A stretch of DNA of 64,000 bases, taken from positions 1-64,000 of the forward strand of contig JAFGUC010000006.1 in NCBI GenBank assembly GCA_016938695.1, in the 5' to 3' direction. The stretch comes from Candidatus Woesearchaeota archaeon (GTDB lineage Archaea > Nanobdellota > Nanobdellia > Woesearchaeales > JAFGUC01). Positions 45,155-53,278 of this stretch are shown here, piece by piece. Each line of letters begins with the position of its first letter. Position 1 is the first letter of the stretch. The position numbers were made by a program, and so were the translations under genes. The notes under the pieces are model-generated. The model made no database searches. It was not told the origin of the DNA and saw nothing but the letters and a program-made list of their open reading frames with translations.

Positions 45155-45256
45155 CTACTTTCGTGCTCTCTTTCTTTTCTCTTTCTTCATCTTTTTACGT
45201 TGCCATTTCCAACGCATTTGACCTTTCTTTTTCCAACGTCTTGAACTTCTCTTCAT
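45155..45256 (-). CDS. rpl41e: Ribosomal protein eL41 (L41e)
   Basis: A 33-codon frame ends in MRWKWQRKKMKKEKRKRARK, matching the single-helix Arg/Lys-rich L41e, which normally is about 25 residues and begins M-R-x-K-W. The start at 45256 adds 13 basic residues (MKRSSRRWKKKGQ) and has GGTGGAAG upstream; an internal ATG at 45217 gives the canonical length. L41e sits at the ribosomal subunit interface. It is too short for most gene finders. Confidence 0.8.
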   Translation of the reverse strand: MKRSSRRWKKKGQMRWKWQRKKMKKEKRKRARK

Positions 45257-45293
45257 TTTTTACTTCCACCATAAATAATTTAATAAAATAAAA

Positions 45294-45368
45294 TGCCGCC
45301 GCCGGGATTCGAACCCGGGTCTTCGGCGCGAAAGGCCGAAATGATTGGCCGGACTACACTACAGCGGC
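45294..45368 (-). tRNA. tRNA-Glu(TTC)
   Basis: The acceptor is GCCGCTG/CGGCGGC (one T-G and one G-C variant of the tRNA-Glu(CTC) gene), the anticodon stem TCGGC/GCCGA with loop CTTTCGC (anticodon TTC), and the T arm CCGGG/CCCGG. The body is almost identical to the copy at 16718-16792, a paralogous pair. Confidence 0.94.
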
Positions 45369-45418
45369 AAATGTAAGTATAATGGGCCTGCCGAGATTTG
45401 AACTCGGGACCACTGGTT

Positions 45419-45442
45419 TACTTAGTGTGTGAAACGTGGACT
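45419..45442 (-). other. Canonical 37/38 intron of tRNA-Ile (24 bases)
   Basis: A bulge-helix-bulge is visible. The central helix CTTA/TAAG has 4 base pairs, with three-base bulges TAA on each side and the CTGGT/ACCAG stem below. Cutting after the second bulge base on each side leaves exactly a 7-base loop. Confidence 0.85.
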
Positions 45443-45461
45443 TATAAGACCAGCGCTCCAA

Positions 45462-45476
45462 TTGCCCTCAAATGAT
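45462..45476 (-). other. D-loop intron of tRNA-Ile (15 bases)
   Basis: The D arm is 15 bases too long. A relaxed bulge-helix-bulge can be drawn with central helix GCCT/GGGC, a 3-base bulge GGA and a 3-base bulge AAT, over the D stem GCTT/GAGC. Cutting after the second bulge base restores GCCTGG-TTG, placing the intron at about position 19/20. Confidence 0.7.
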
Positions 45477-45612
45477 CCAGGCTAAGCTACAGGCCCGAAT
45501 ACAGCAAAGGAAACTGGGTCTATTTATAAAGTTTTTCGTTTTGTTTATTTTTAAAAACTTTTTTTATTTCAAAAGAAAGAAAATATAAATCATCCCCTTT
45601 TTAAGTCTTTCT

Positions 45613-46347
45613 ATGACGCTAAATATTGATGGTTTAACTGTTGTTGTTGAGGAAAACAGAAAAGTTCTAGATGAGTTTAGTATTAGTTTAGATGATGGTT
45701 CTGTTGCAATAATTTTTGGTCCAAATGGTACTGGAAAATCAACTTTACTTTCTGCAATAGGTGGAATGATTACGCCTCAAAAAGGGAGCATTATTTTTGA
45801 TGGTCATGAATTATTAGATTTGTCTCCAGATAAGCGTTCAAAACTTGGAATTGGATTTGCATTTCAAAATCCTCCTGAAATTATTGGTGTTAAGCTAAGA
45901 GATATTTTTAAGATTTGTTTGAAGAAAAAACTGGATGAACCTTTTAGCGAAGATGAATTTGAGATGATTAAAGAGTTTGATTTAGAACGATTTTTAGATC
46001 GTGATGTAAATCATAATTTTTCCGGTGGAGAAAAAAAACGTGCTGAGATATTACAGATGCTTTTTTTGAAACCTAAATTATTATTATTAGATGAACCTGA
46101 TTCTGGTGTTGATGTTGAGAGTCTTAACTTAATTGGACGTGCTATTAATGCTTATATTCAAGAAACTGGTGCAAGTGCAATAATTATTACTCATCATGGA
46201 GATATGTTCAATTACATTGAGTCAGATATTGCTTATGTTTTATTGGACGGAAAAATAAGATGTTGTGGAAATCCTTGTAAAGTGTTTAATAGAATTACTA
46301 AGGATGGGTATAGTGGATGTCGAGGATGTGATTGCGATGTTGAATAA
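45613..46347 (+). CDS. sufC: SufC-type Fe-S assembly ATPase
   Basis: This 244-residue ABC ATPase has Walker A GPNGTGKST, signature FSGGEKKRAEILQM, Walker B LLLLDEPDSGVD, and switch His in ITHHGDM. The sequence of the signature and D-loop match SufC rather than a transporter. The C-terminal CCGNPC and CRGCDCD cysteines are an unusual addition. It overlaps the SufB-like gene by 11 bases. The two-gene layout resembles the minimal SMS (SmsC-SmsB) archaeal Fe-S system. Confidence 0.9.
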   Translation: MTLNIDGLTVVVEENRKVLDEFSISLDDGSVAIIFGPNGTGKSTLLSAIGGMITPQKGSIIFDGHELLDLSPDKRSKLGIGFAFQNPPEIIGVKLRDIFKICLKKKLDEPFSEDEFEMIKEFDLERFLDRDVNHNFSGGEKKRAEILQMLFLKPKLLLLDEPDSGVDVESLNLIGRAINAYIQETGASAIIITHHGDMFNYIESDIAYVLLDGKIRCCGNPCKVFNRITKDGYSGCRGCDCDVE

Positions 46348-47434
46348 TTTCAAACTTGATTCTAGTTTTTCAAAAGACCTTGAAATGTCTGGTTTTTCTA
46401 TTGATGGAGAATTGAGGACAGGTTCATATATGCTTCAGGATGGTAATCTGATTGGATCAGAAAGTACTCAAGATGGTTTAGAGATTTTGGATATTAAAGA
46501 AGCAATGAAAAAATATTCTTGGGTTCCTGAGTTAATGAATTCTTTGGTTTCAAAAGATAAAGATGAATATACTAAGAGGACCGCAGAAAATTTTGATGGT
46601 GGATATTTTGTTTGGGTCAAGGAAGGTGCAAAAATTGATCTTCCAATGCAATCTTGTTTGATGATTTGTAAACCAAATTATGAGCAACGAGTACATAATA
46701 TCATTGTTCTAGAAAAAGATTCAGAATTAAGAATAATTACTGGGTGTTTGCAACATACAAATAGTTCAGTAACTCACATTGGAATTTCTGAAATTTTTGT
46801 TAGAGAGAATGCTAAATTAAATTTTACAATGGTCCATAATTGGGGCACAGAATCTTTAGTTCGACCTAGAACTGCTGTGAAAATTGATGAAAACGGTGAA
46901 TTTGTTTCAAATTATGTTTTATTAAATCCCGTAAAAGATATTCAGATGAATCCGGTTGCTAAATGTGCAAGAGGGGCAAAAGCAAGTTTTAATGGAATTA
47001 TTTATGCAACAGAAAATTCTAAAATTGATTCTGGTGCGAGAATTGAACTTAATGGAGAAAACAGCAGTGGTGAAATTATTTCACGTGTTGTTTCAACTAA
47101 GGGTTCAAAAGTTTATTCTAGAGGACAATTGATAGGAAATACAAAATCTAAAGCTCATATGGAATGTAATGCAATTATTTTGGAAAAAAATTCCAGTGTG
47201 ATTGCGGTTCCTGAGATTGAGGCAAATGATAATGAAGCTGAGATGAGTCATGAGGCTGCAGTAGGTAAGATTGCAGACAAAGAAATATTTTACTTAATGA
47301 CTAGAGGACTTTCTGAAGATGAAGCCGTATCAACTATTATTCGTGGTTTTATGGATGTAGCAATTTTTGGGTTACCTAAAAATCTTGAAAAACTTATTCA
47401 GAATGTTGTTGATGATGCATCAAAAGGTTTTTGA
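46337..47434 (+). CDS. sufB: SufB/SufD-like Fe-S scaffold protein
   Basis: This 365-residue protein is the SufBD-family scaffold: the beta-helix core is seen in VLEKDSELRIITGCLQ, INGTENSKIDSG-like ATENSKIDSGARIELNG, and the C-terminal family element with EANDNEAEMSHEAAVGKI and LMTRGLSEDEA. I choose ATG at 46337, inside the end of SufC, rather than an earlier in-frame ATG in SufC sequence. A single scaffold partner, not separate SufB and SufD, fits the minimal archaeal system. Confidence 0.88.
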   Translation: MLNNFKLDSSFSKDLEMSGFSIDGELRTGSYMLQDGNLIGSESTQDGLEILDIKEAMKKYSWVPELMNSLVSKDKDEYTKRTAENFDGGYFVWVKEGAKIDLPMQSCLMICKPNYEQRVHNIIVLEKDSELRIITGCLQHTNSSVTHIGISEIFVRENAKLNFTMVHNWGTESLVRPRTAVKIDENGEFVSNYVLLNPVKDIQMNPVAKCARGAKASFNGIIYATENSKIDSGARIELNGENSSGEIISRVVSTKGSKVYSRGQLIGNTKSKAHMECNAIILEKNSSVIAVPEIEANDNEAEMSHEAAVGKIADKEIFYLMTRGLSEDEAVSTIIRGFMDVAIFGLPKNLEKLIQNVVDDASKGF

Positions 47435-47504
47435 TTATATATATTCCAAAACTTATTTTATTGTATCTAAATGCTTTTATTAATGTTTTACTTTTATTTT
47501 TCTT

Positions 47505-48065
47505 ATGAGTCTTATTGAGAGACTAAAAGATATTAGAATTAGAGTTTCGGATTTGGTGATTAATGACGCTCCGTTAAGTGTAGACCAAGCAGTCTTACGG
47601 TGTTTTGTTTCTGAAAAATTAGCTCGTGAAATGTTAAAGAAGTGTAATGCTCAAGAAATATTTGATTATTCTGATTGCGTTTTAGATGGTTTTTATTTGC
47701 AACGTGGTAGAAAGGGAATTGAAGTGATTGATGATTCGCACCATATAATTTGTCATGAGTATGATGGATTATTTATGGACGAATCAAATGTTTTTTTTTC
47801 GGAAGTGAAATCAACAAGTTTACATGGTTTTACTTATAAAATTCCCCGTGCATTACAATTTGCAGATATGTTTTTTTCAGATTCTGAGTTTTTAATATTT
47901 TATCCTTGTAATGGTTCAAGTAAATCTTATTGTGCACATGAAATTGAAAAAGAGTATCCTAAAATTTCAGTAATTGATTTGGGATATAAACAGAAAGATT
48001 TTGCAGTAGTTGTTAATGATATTTATTGGACAAATAAACGTATTCTAAAAAAACAACGGAATTAG
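47505..48065 (+). CDS. Hypothetical protein with PD-(D/E)XK-like motif
   Basis: I do not recognise this 186-residue protein. The middle holds EYDGLFMDESNVFFSEVKST, which reads as D-x(n)-E-x-K, the metal-binding core of restriction-endonuclease-like nucleases, followed by a helix. The N-terminal 70 residues could be a helical DNA-binding part. Nuclease activity is an inference from this motif. The stop codon lies inside the first copy of a 76-base direct repeat. Confidence 0.6.
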   Translation: MSLIERLKDIRIRVSDLVINDAPLSVDQAVLRCFVSEKLAREMLKKCNAQEIFDYSDCVLDGFYLQRGRKGIEVIDDSHHIICHEYDGLFMDESNVFFSEVKSTSLHGFTYKIPRALQFADMFFSDSEFLIFYPCNGSSKSYCAHEIEKEYPKISVIDLGYKQKDFAVVVNDIYWTNKRILKKQRN

Positions 48066-48137
48066 AGTTTCGCCTCTAACATTCGATATATGTTTCGCAA
48101 ATGCTCAAGCATATTTTAAGAATGCGAGGACCGGGAA
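48062..48137. repeat. Direct repeat, copy 1 (76 bases)
   Basis: The copy begins at the stop codon of the preceding gene and carries a perfect hairpin TTAGAG-TTTCGC-CTCTAA, a second hairpin ATGCT-CA-AGCAT, and 15 bases of the 3' end of tRNA-Gly. It is identical to copy 2, 83 bases downstream. Confidence 0.9.
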
Positions 48138-48144
48138 ACAGAAC

Positions 48145-48220
48145 TTAGAGTTTCGCCTCTAACATTCGATATATGTTTCGCAAATGCTCAAGCATATTTT
48201 AAGAATGCGAGGACCGGGAA
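48145..48220. repeat. Direct repeat, copy 2 (76 bases, runs into tRNA-Gly)
   Basis: This is identical to 48062-48137 and ends inside the real tRNA-Gly gene. The 8-base spacer and upstream bases (AACGGAA versus AACAGAAC) are also similar, so the whole is a tandem duplication of about 83 bases with little divergence. Confidence 0.9.
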
Positions 48221-48276
48221 TCGAACCCGGACCACACCCGTGGCAGGGGCGTATTGTACCACTCAACCATCCTCGC
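48206..48276 (-). tRNA. tRNA-Gly(GCC)
   Basis: The acceptor is GCGAGGA/TCCTCGC, the anticodon stem CGCCC/GGGTG with loop CTGCCAC (anticodon GCC), and the T arm CCGGG/CCCGG with loop TTCGATT. The last 15 bases are inside copy 2 of the direct repeat; a truncated 3' end duplicate lies at 48123-48137. Confidence 0.94.
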
Positions 48277-48295
48277 GTATTAGGAAATAGAATGG

Positions 48296-48368
48296 TGGGC
48301 CCACCCGGACTCGAACCGGGGATCAACGCCTTGTAAGGGCGCTGTCATAGCCACTAGACCATGAGCCC
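48296..48368 (-). tRNA. tRNA-Val(TAC)
   Basis: The acceptor is GGGCTCA/TGGGCCC (with one wobble), the anticodon stem GCGCC/GGCGT with loop CTTACAA (anticodon TAC), and the T arm CCCGG/CCGGG. It lies 19 bases upstream of tRNA-Gly on the same strand, so the two are probably co-transcribed. Confidence 0.94.
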
Positions 48369-48499
48369 ATATAAATATATCATGAAAGAAAAGTCAAGTA
48401 TTTATAAAAGTTACGGTCTCGTGTGGATATTTTCACCAAAAAGTTTATATACTAATCTCGGCTATTTTTTTAGGTAGATTGTTAGATTGTGGGGGGAAA

Positions 48500-49072
48500 A
48501 TGTATAATCAGACTAAACCATTTAGAGAAGAGTATCTTATAGCTCTTGATTTTTTGCCAAACGGATATCCACTAGATTCAACTCCATCTCACAAGAGGTT
48601 GCCAATAATCCAGGCACTTGGACGCGAAAAGTTTGTTTTATTGGAACTAGTTCCAAAGAAAGGAATTTTTATTCAGCCGTTCGAAGAATTATACGCTGGT
48701 GATGGTAAACGTGACAAGATACATCATATTTTAGGTAAACTTCCTGTTAATAAGTTAACTCAAACAGCAAGAGCAGAGTTAGAGCATGCAATTGAGAGTG
48801 TAATTGATTCTAGAGAGAAGGAGTTTGTTAATTTCTTTAATAAGGCAATGCCTCTTTCAACAAGAATGCATGCAATTGAACTTCTTCCAGGTTTTGGAAA
48901 GAAACATATGCTTCAGATAATTGAGTTTAGGGATGAAAAACCTTTTGAGAGTTTTGATGATATTAAGGCTCGTTTGAAATTGGTTCCTGACCCAAAGAAG
49001 GCGATTGTAAAGAGAATTTTGCAAGAGCTTGAAGGAGAAGAGAAGCATTATCTGTTTGTAGAAAATAGATAA
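48500..49072 (+). CDS. DUF655 RNA-binding protein
   Basis: This 190-residue protein matches archaeal DUF655: REEYLIALDFLPNG at the start, QALGREKFVLLELVPK, and a C-terminal helix-hairpin-helix region from MHAIELLPGFGKKHMLQIIE. It probably binds rRNA or tRNA. ATG at 48500 is chosen because GGGGGG ends 3 bases before it. A TATA-like TTTATATAC at about 48443 precedes it. In many archaea this gene follows rpo4; here it is elsewhere. Confidence 0.85.
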   Translation: MYNQTKPFREEYLIALDFLPNGYPLDSTPSHKRLPIIQALGREKFVLLELVPKKGIFIQPFEELYAGDGKRDKIHHILGKLPVNKLTQTARAELEHAIESVIDSREKEFVNFFNKAMPLSTRMHAIELLPGFGKKHMLQIIEFRDEKPFESFDDIKARLKLVPDPKKAIVKRILQELEGEEKHYLFVENR

Positions 49073-49098
49073 AAAAAATTAAAAAAATTTTTTTATTT

Positions 49099-50301
49099 TT
49101 ATTCTGTTTGATTTATTTCTTCGTTTTCAGTTGAAATAGTTTCGTTGTCTTCAGAATCTTCGTTATTATCTATTGTTTCATTGTTTTCTGTGACATTGTC
49201 TGTTTCGTTTTCAACTGTAGCGTTTTCTAAATCATCTGAGACGCCAACTGAAACTGAAGTTTCAGGTTCTTCTCCAAAATAAACTTTAACTACATTGCTG
49301 TTGAATTTTCCATCATCAAATACTGTTGTAATTCTATAATATGCAAATGGTAAAGGATTTTCATCAACGTATTGTGTGTTTAGTTTATCAGTTAAGTATT
49401 CTAAATAGCCGTCTTCAGGGTATTGTAGTTCTTTGTTTTCTGCACTTCTAACAATTTTATAATATTGGAAGTTTCCTTCTTGTTTAGTTGCAGTCCAGAA
49501 TAATTTTACTGAGTTGTCTGAAACTTCATATGAAAGCTCTACATCATTTTTAAATTCTGTTTCTTCTTTGTTTTCGTTGTCTTCAATATTTTCAACTTCA
49601 ATTTCTATCACATTACTATTTGTTTTTTTGTCTGAATAAACAGCAGTTATTCTGTAGTATGCTTCTTTTAGTGGTTTCTCGTCAGTATATCCTGTATTAA
49701 GTCTGTTAGATTCTACTTGAATATATCCATCTTCTGGATATTGTAGTTTTTTATTTTCTTTACTTCTAACAACTTTATAGTATTGAAAATTTTCATCTTC
49801 AGGAACAGCGTCCCAACTTAACTTTATTCTATTATCTTCAGTTACTTCATATTTAAGTGAAAAAGTTTCAGGATATTCCTCTTTTATTTTCTTTTCTTCT
49901 TTATCTTGTTCTTTTTCTATGAATTCTTCTTTGTATTCCTTAGCTTCTTCATCAATAGTCTCGTTTGTTATTTCAGAATATTTTCTTAAACAATCGAGAT
50001 CTTTTGTTTCGTGGTCAATATAAACTACCATTCTGAAGTTTGTATCTGGATCAAAAATTGTTGCTTGATAATAATTTTTGACTTGCATTTGTTCGCCACA
50101 TAGAAGTCTTATTTCGTCAATTTTTTCTTGAACAAAATCAGAATCTATTTTTATCATTTGAATGTCTGCATTTGGGTGTTCAGCTAGAAAACTTGCTACC
50201 TCTGGATTTGCTTTAATAATTTCCAAAGGATTAACAAGAGAACATGCGCTAAGACTTAAAAGCAGAACAACCAAAATACTCAATATTGTTGTATTTCTCA
50301 T
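49099..50301 (-). CDS. Lipoprotein with two fibronectin III-like repeats
   Basis: This 400-residue protein has a lipobox LSAC (Cys20) after a hydrophobic signal. An N-terminal domain with two Cys (about 25-125) is followed by a Lys/Glu linker and two near-duplicate FnIII-like repeats of about 95 residues, both containing NFQYYKVVRS or NFQYYKIVRS, LQYPEDGY and AYYRIT. The C-terminus is Asn/Glu/Thr-rich and disordered. The start ATG at 50301 is set by GGGGTGAT upstream. Confidence 0.85.
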   Translation of the reverse strand: MRNTTILSILVVLLLSLSACSLVNPLEIIKANPEVASFLAEHPNADIQMIKIDSDFVQEKIDEIRLLCGEQMQVKNYYQATIFDPDTNFRMVVYIDHETKDLDCLRKYSEITNETIDEEAKEYKEEFIEKEQDKEEKKIKEEYPETFSLKYEVTEDNRIKLSWDAVPEDENFQYYKVVRSKENKKLQYPEDGYIQVESNRLNTGYTDEKPLKEAYYRITAVYSDKKTNSNVIEIEVENIEDNENKEETEFKNDVELSYEVSDNSVKLFWTATKQEGNFQYYKIVRSAENKELQYPEDGYLEYLTDKLNTQYVDENPLPFAYYRITTVFDDGKFNSNVVKVYFGEEPETSVSVGVSDDLENATVENETDNVTENNETIDNNEDSEDNETISTENEEINQTE

Positions 50302-50349
50302 TTCTCGAATCACCCCGGGTTTGTACTCTTAAATTTGTTTTTTTTGTTT

Positions 50350-50985
50350 TTAAAGTTTTTCTATTTTGTTCATTCCAAAACAAACACTCTTAATTCTCTT
50401 TAGTTTTCGCGTATGATGTTCATATGTGTTTTTTAGTGGATAGTCAAAATCGTATTTGTAAAATATTTCGAAGTTGTTATCTTCGATTAGTTTCATTATA
50501 TAATCTTCAGTTATTGATTTGTGAAGTGAGTATATGTTTGATGCAATTGGAAATGATTGTTTTAGAAAATTTGCATCGATGTGTTTATCCCTTGTTCCAA
50601 AAGGTGGATTCATTATAATTGTATCAATTTGTTCAGATGGTTCATATGAGAGATAGTCTTTTTGAATTATTTCATAATTGTATTCTTCTTCAGTAAACCC
50701 TTCTAATTCAACTAAATTTTCTTTAAGTGTTTCTAAAGCATCAGGATCTTTTTCTAGAAAAATTACTTTTTTTGCTCCAAAGAGTAATGCTCCAATACCA
50801 ATTATTCCTGTTCCACATCCAGGGTCTAAGATTACTTTTTCGTGTAAGTCACCATATAGATGAGCTTCCCATAATATGTTTGTAATTTCTTCAGAATCTG
50901 ATGGATATTGTTCTAGATGAACTTTAGGCTCATCAAAACTTTTTAAAGTTGACAAAAATATTGCTATTTGTTTTTTTCGAATCAT
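50350..50985 (-). CDS. METTL5-like N6-adenine methyltransferase
   Basis: This 211-residue class I methyltransferase has the SAM motif LDPGCGTGIIGIGALLFGA and the catalytic NPPF motif MNPPFGTRDKHID, matching the METTL5 family (N-P-P-F-G-T). METTL5 methylates adenine in small-subunit rRNA in eukaryotes, and archaeal members are thought to act on rRNA; the substrate here is inferred. Its ATG overlaps the DUF357 stop by 4 bases. Confidence 0.87.
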   Translation of the reverse strand: MIRKKQIAIFLSTLKSFDEPKVHLEQYPSDSEEITNILWEAHLYGDLHEKVILDPGCGTGIIGIGALLFGAKKVIFLEKDPDALETLKENLVELEGFTEEEYNYEIIQKDYLSYEPSEQIDTIIMNPPFGTRDKHIDANFLKQSFPIASNIYSLHKSITEDYIMKLIEDNNFEIFYKYDFDYPLKNTYEHHTRKLKRIKSVCFGMNKIEKL

Positions 50986-51275
50986 TTTTCATCTACGGTG
51001 AATAATACTGAATCGTGAACATCAAAAATTCCGAGTCTTGCGGCACAATCTAACCAACCATGTGCGTAGTTTAATGCTGCAAATGCATTGATATAATCTT
51101 CTTTATCTTTGAAGAAAAACATAGTATCGTTTAGATAACATTCAACCATATTTATTATATCTTCTCGCTCTTTATCTAATTTTGTACGATTTGCACTTTC
51201 TTTTGCCATTTTAAGAGCTCTAGTTGTGATATCGTAGTATTTCTCTATTTTTTCTTTGGTGATTATGTTATCCAT
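50982..51275 (-). CDS. DUF357 protein
   Basis: This 97-residue, all-helical protein matches archaeal DUF357: TKEKIEKYYDITTRALKMA, then MVECYLNDTMFFFKDKEDYINAFAALNYAHGWLDCAARLGIF. It lies directly upstream of and overlapping the METTL5-like gene by 4 bases, suggesting joint translation. Function is unknown; the partner suggests RNA metabolism. Confidence 0.88.
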   Translation of the reverse strand: MDNIITKEKIEKYYDITTRALKMAKESANRTKLDKEREDIINMVECYLNDTMFFFKDKEDYINAFAALNYAHGWLDCAARLGIFDVHDSVLFTVDEK

Positions 51276-51354
51276 TATTTTTTCTGTGTTTTGTTCTGTA
51301 TTTAAATGTTTTTTATTAGAAACCTTTAAAAAGTTCCTTATATAAATATTTATT

Positions 51355-51498
51355 ATGGATTTGCAAGAGTTTACTTATGTTGATTGGAAAGACAAGTCTA
51401 ATTGGATTGCTCTTGCTTTAGCGGCTTTCTTGTTCTGGTGGGGCATTAAGAACATATTAAGTGCTCTTGCTGCAGATTTGATTTTAGCTTTAATATGA
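51355..51498 (+). CDS. Small single-helix membrane protein upstream of archaellin
   Basis: A 47-residue frame begins MDLQEFTYVDWKDKSNW and has one hydrophobic helix (about 18-45, LFWWGIKNIL). Its TGA overlaps the archaellin start by 4 bases (ATGA), indicating translational coupling. A TATA-like CTTTAAAAAG at about 51323 places a TSS close to the ATG. I do not recognise it; an archaellum or pilus accessory role is inferred from linkage. Confidence 0.7.
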   Translation: MDLQEFTYVDWKDKSNWIALALAAFLFWWGIKNILSALAADLILALI

Positions 51499-52112
51499 TT
51501 AAAATGTTTTCGAAAAGAGGTGGCGATAAGAAAGGTATGTTTTCTGTAGGGATGATAATAGCTTTCTTTATGTCAGTTTCTATTGCAATTATTGTTGTTT
51601 TTGTTCTTCTTACTCAAATGGACTATACAACTGACCGTGCTCTTATGAGTTATGCTTATATTAGAGATGAGGTTGTTGTTGGTTCTGATTTATTTTATGT
51701 TGATGGTGTTGATGGTCGTGAAGGTTATTTATCTAATGGAACAGGAATGATGCGACTATCTGAAACTAGCGGTGCAATGCGATTGGATAAGACTTTATTC
51801 AAGATTACAACTCGTCATGGAGAAGGAGTTTATACTTTTGGTGGAATTGGTCGTGATAAGGCAGTTTTATCCGCTAATGGAACTTCTTCAAAGTATGGTG
51901 TTGAATTTGTTTCTACAACTAATGATGGAACTCATAACGATATTACATTGAAGGTTGGAGAAGTCATAAAAATATTTTTTATATTTCCAACACCAGTATA
52001 TGAGGATGAAGGTTTAGAGTTATCTATGTATCCTCATAATGGTCGAGCTGAGACAAAAAGATTAGTTGTTCCAGATATTATTGTTTCAGAAAGAGTTCAA
52101 TTGTATCCTTAG
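51495..52112 (+). CDS. Archaellin (archaeal flagellin-like filament protein)
   Basis: This 205-residue protein has a class III leader (SKRGGDKKG then MFSVGMIIAFFMSV), cleaved after KKG, a hydrophobic filament helix, and a beta-rich outer domain. The C-terminus ends ERVQLYP, like archaellins of the FlaB type. N-x-S/T sites suggest glycosylation. It converges on the permease gene with a 4-base overlap. No motor ATPase or platform protein is in the window. Confidence 0.8.
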   Translation: MIKMFSKRGGDKKGMFSVGMIIAFFMSVSIAIIVVFVLLTQMDYTTDRALMSYAYIRDEVVVGSDLFYVDGVDGREGYLSNGTGMMRLSETSGAMRLDKTLFKITTRHGEGVYTFGGIGRDKAVLSANGTSSKYGVEFVSTTNDGTHNDITLKVGEVIKIFFIFPTPVYEDEGLELSMYPHNGRAETKRLVVPDIIVSERVQLYP

Positions 52113-53278
52113 AGTAAGTAAGATATTGTTGGAATTATTAAGCAACCTAACATATTGTTTCTTGAGATATTTTTTGTTATTGTGGTTAATCCTAATGTGG
52201 TTGATGAAATTAAGATAATTATTCCAACAAATCCTGTGAAAATAAGAACTAAAATTGTTATTAGTGCGATTATTGATATTACTAATTTTTTGTAGTTTAC
52301 TTTAACTATAATTTTCGCAAAAATATTTGTCAGTAGAAATCCTAAGAAAACTGCAATTGAACCTGTAATTAGAGCAGCAATTAATAATAATAAAAAATTA
52401 GTCATTTCTAGATTTGGAATAAATTTTGTAATTGCTAATACTGCTCCATTTCTTGCTTTATTAATTGTGTAGAGTGTTATTATTGAGATTGCCATATTTG
52501 CAGTGTTTATTCCACCAGTTAAAATTAAAAATTTTTCATTGTTTGATTCTTTAATAAAATATTGACCAAATATTGCTGAGTGTGATGAACCAAAACCAGG
52601 TAAGAATGCAGCAACTGCTGCGACAATTGTTGCAATTATTGATGGTTTTAATTCTATTTTTGCATCTATCTCATTTTGTTTTGGAATATTTGTTTTGTCA
52701 TTTAAACTTAATATTAATCCTGATATTCCAAAGAATCCACTTAATAATGGAAGTAGTGTGTTTTGTATTGGAATTTTTAGAACAATTAAACCTAAAATTC
52801 CAGATGCTATAAAAATAGTTAATGATTTGAATCTGTTGCTATCTTTGAAAATAATAAATCCAATTAAGATTATTAAGATGTAAACAATTTTTCCTTTTAG
52901 TATTTCATTGAGAAATTTAAATGATGGAATTAAAATTGGTGCTAGAATTATTGCAGTAATAAGACTAAAGAAACTTCCAATTATTGTAAGTTCAACTGCT
53001 TTTTTTCCGTTTCCTTCTAGAAGCATTTTGTGTCCGGGTAAGGCTGTTAAAAAAGTAGAATCATCAGGTGCTCCTAAAAAAATGCTTGGAATTGAATCTA
53101 AAAATGTGTGAGTTATTGCTAATGATAGTATGAAAGCAGATTTTAGATTTGAATCTATGTTTAAATTTAAACTAATTAATATTGTTGCAATTAAGTTTAC
53201 GTGAATTCCTGGAGTTAGGCCAGTAAAAGTCCCGGAAATCACACCGGCTAGGATTGCTAGGATTATTTGGGCGAACAT
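52109..53278 (-). CDS. TctA/DUF112-family membrane permease
   Basis: This 389-residue protein has about 10-11 transmembrane helices. GTFTGLTPGIHVNL and FLGAPDDSTFLTALPGHKML in the first half, and the repeated FLPGFGSSHSAIFGQ in the second, are the conserved loops of the tripartite tricarboxylate transporter TctA family, as in the archaeal DUF112 group. Archaeal members lack the binding-protein partners. The substrate is unknown. Confidence 0.85.
   Translation of the reverse strand: MFAQIILAILAGVISGTFTGLTPGIHVNLIATILISLNLNIDSNLKSAFILSLAITHTFLDSIPSIFLGAPDDSTFLTALPGHKMLLEGNGKKAVELTIIGSFFSLITAIILAPILIPSFKFLNEILKGKIVYILIILIGFIIFKDSNRFKSLTIFIASGILGLIVLKIPIQNTLLPLLSGFFGISGLILSLNDKTNIPKQNEIDAKIELKPSIIATIVAAVAAFLPGFGSSHSAIFGQYFIKESNNEKFLILTGGINTANMAISIITLYTINKARNGAVLAITKFIPNLEMTNFLLLLIAALITGSIAVFLGFLLTNIFAKIIVKVNYKKLVISIIALITILVLIFTGFVGIIILISSTTLGLTTITKNISRNNMLGCLIIPTISYLL

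Larger units (their letters stand above)
45383..45496 (-). tRNA. tRNA-Ile(TAT) with two introns
   Basis: The 114-base gene reduces to a 75-base tRNA only if two introns are removed. Acceptor GGGCCTG/CAGGCCC and T stem CCGAG/CTCGG are perfect. The D stem is GCTT/GAGC and the anticodon stem is CTGGT/ACCAG. After splicing, the anticodon loop is CTTATAA (anticodon TAT) and the D loop AGCCTGGTTG matches the length and G18-G19 of archaeal tRNA-Ile. Archaea normally read AUA with a modified CAT anticodon, so TAT is unusual. RtcB and archease in this window are the expected ligation system. Confidence 0.88.

Noticed and set aside
46265-46336. An earlier ATG start for the SufB-like gene
   Set aside because: It lies in the SufC coding sequence, adds residues not like the family and would overlap by 83 bases.
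48062-48220. Possible CRISPR array
   Set aside because: Only two copies with an 8-base gap, long repeat unit and no spacers; a tandem duplication fits better.
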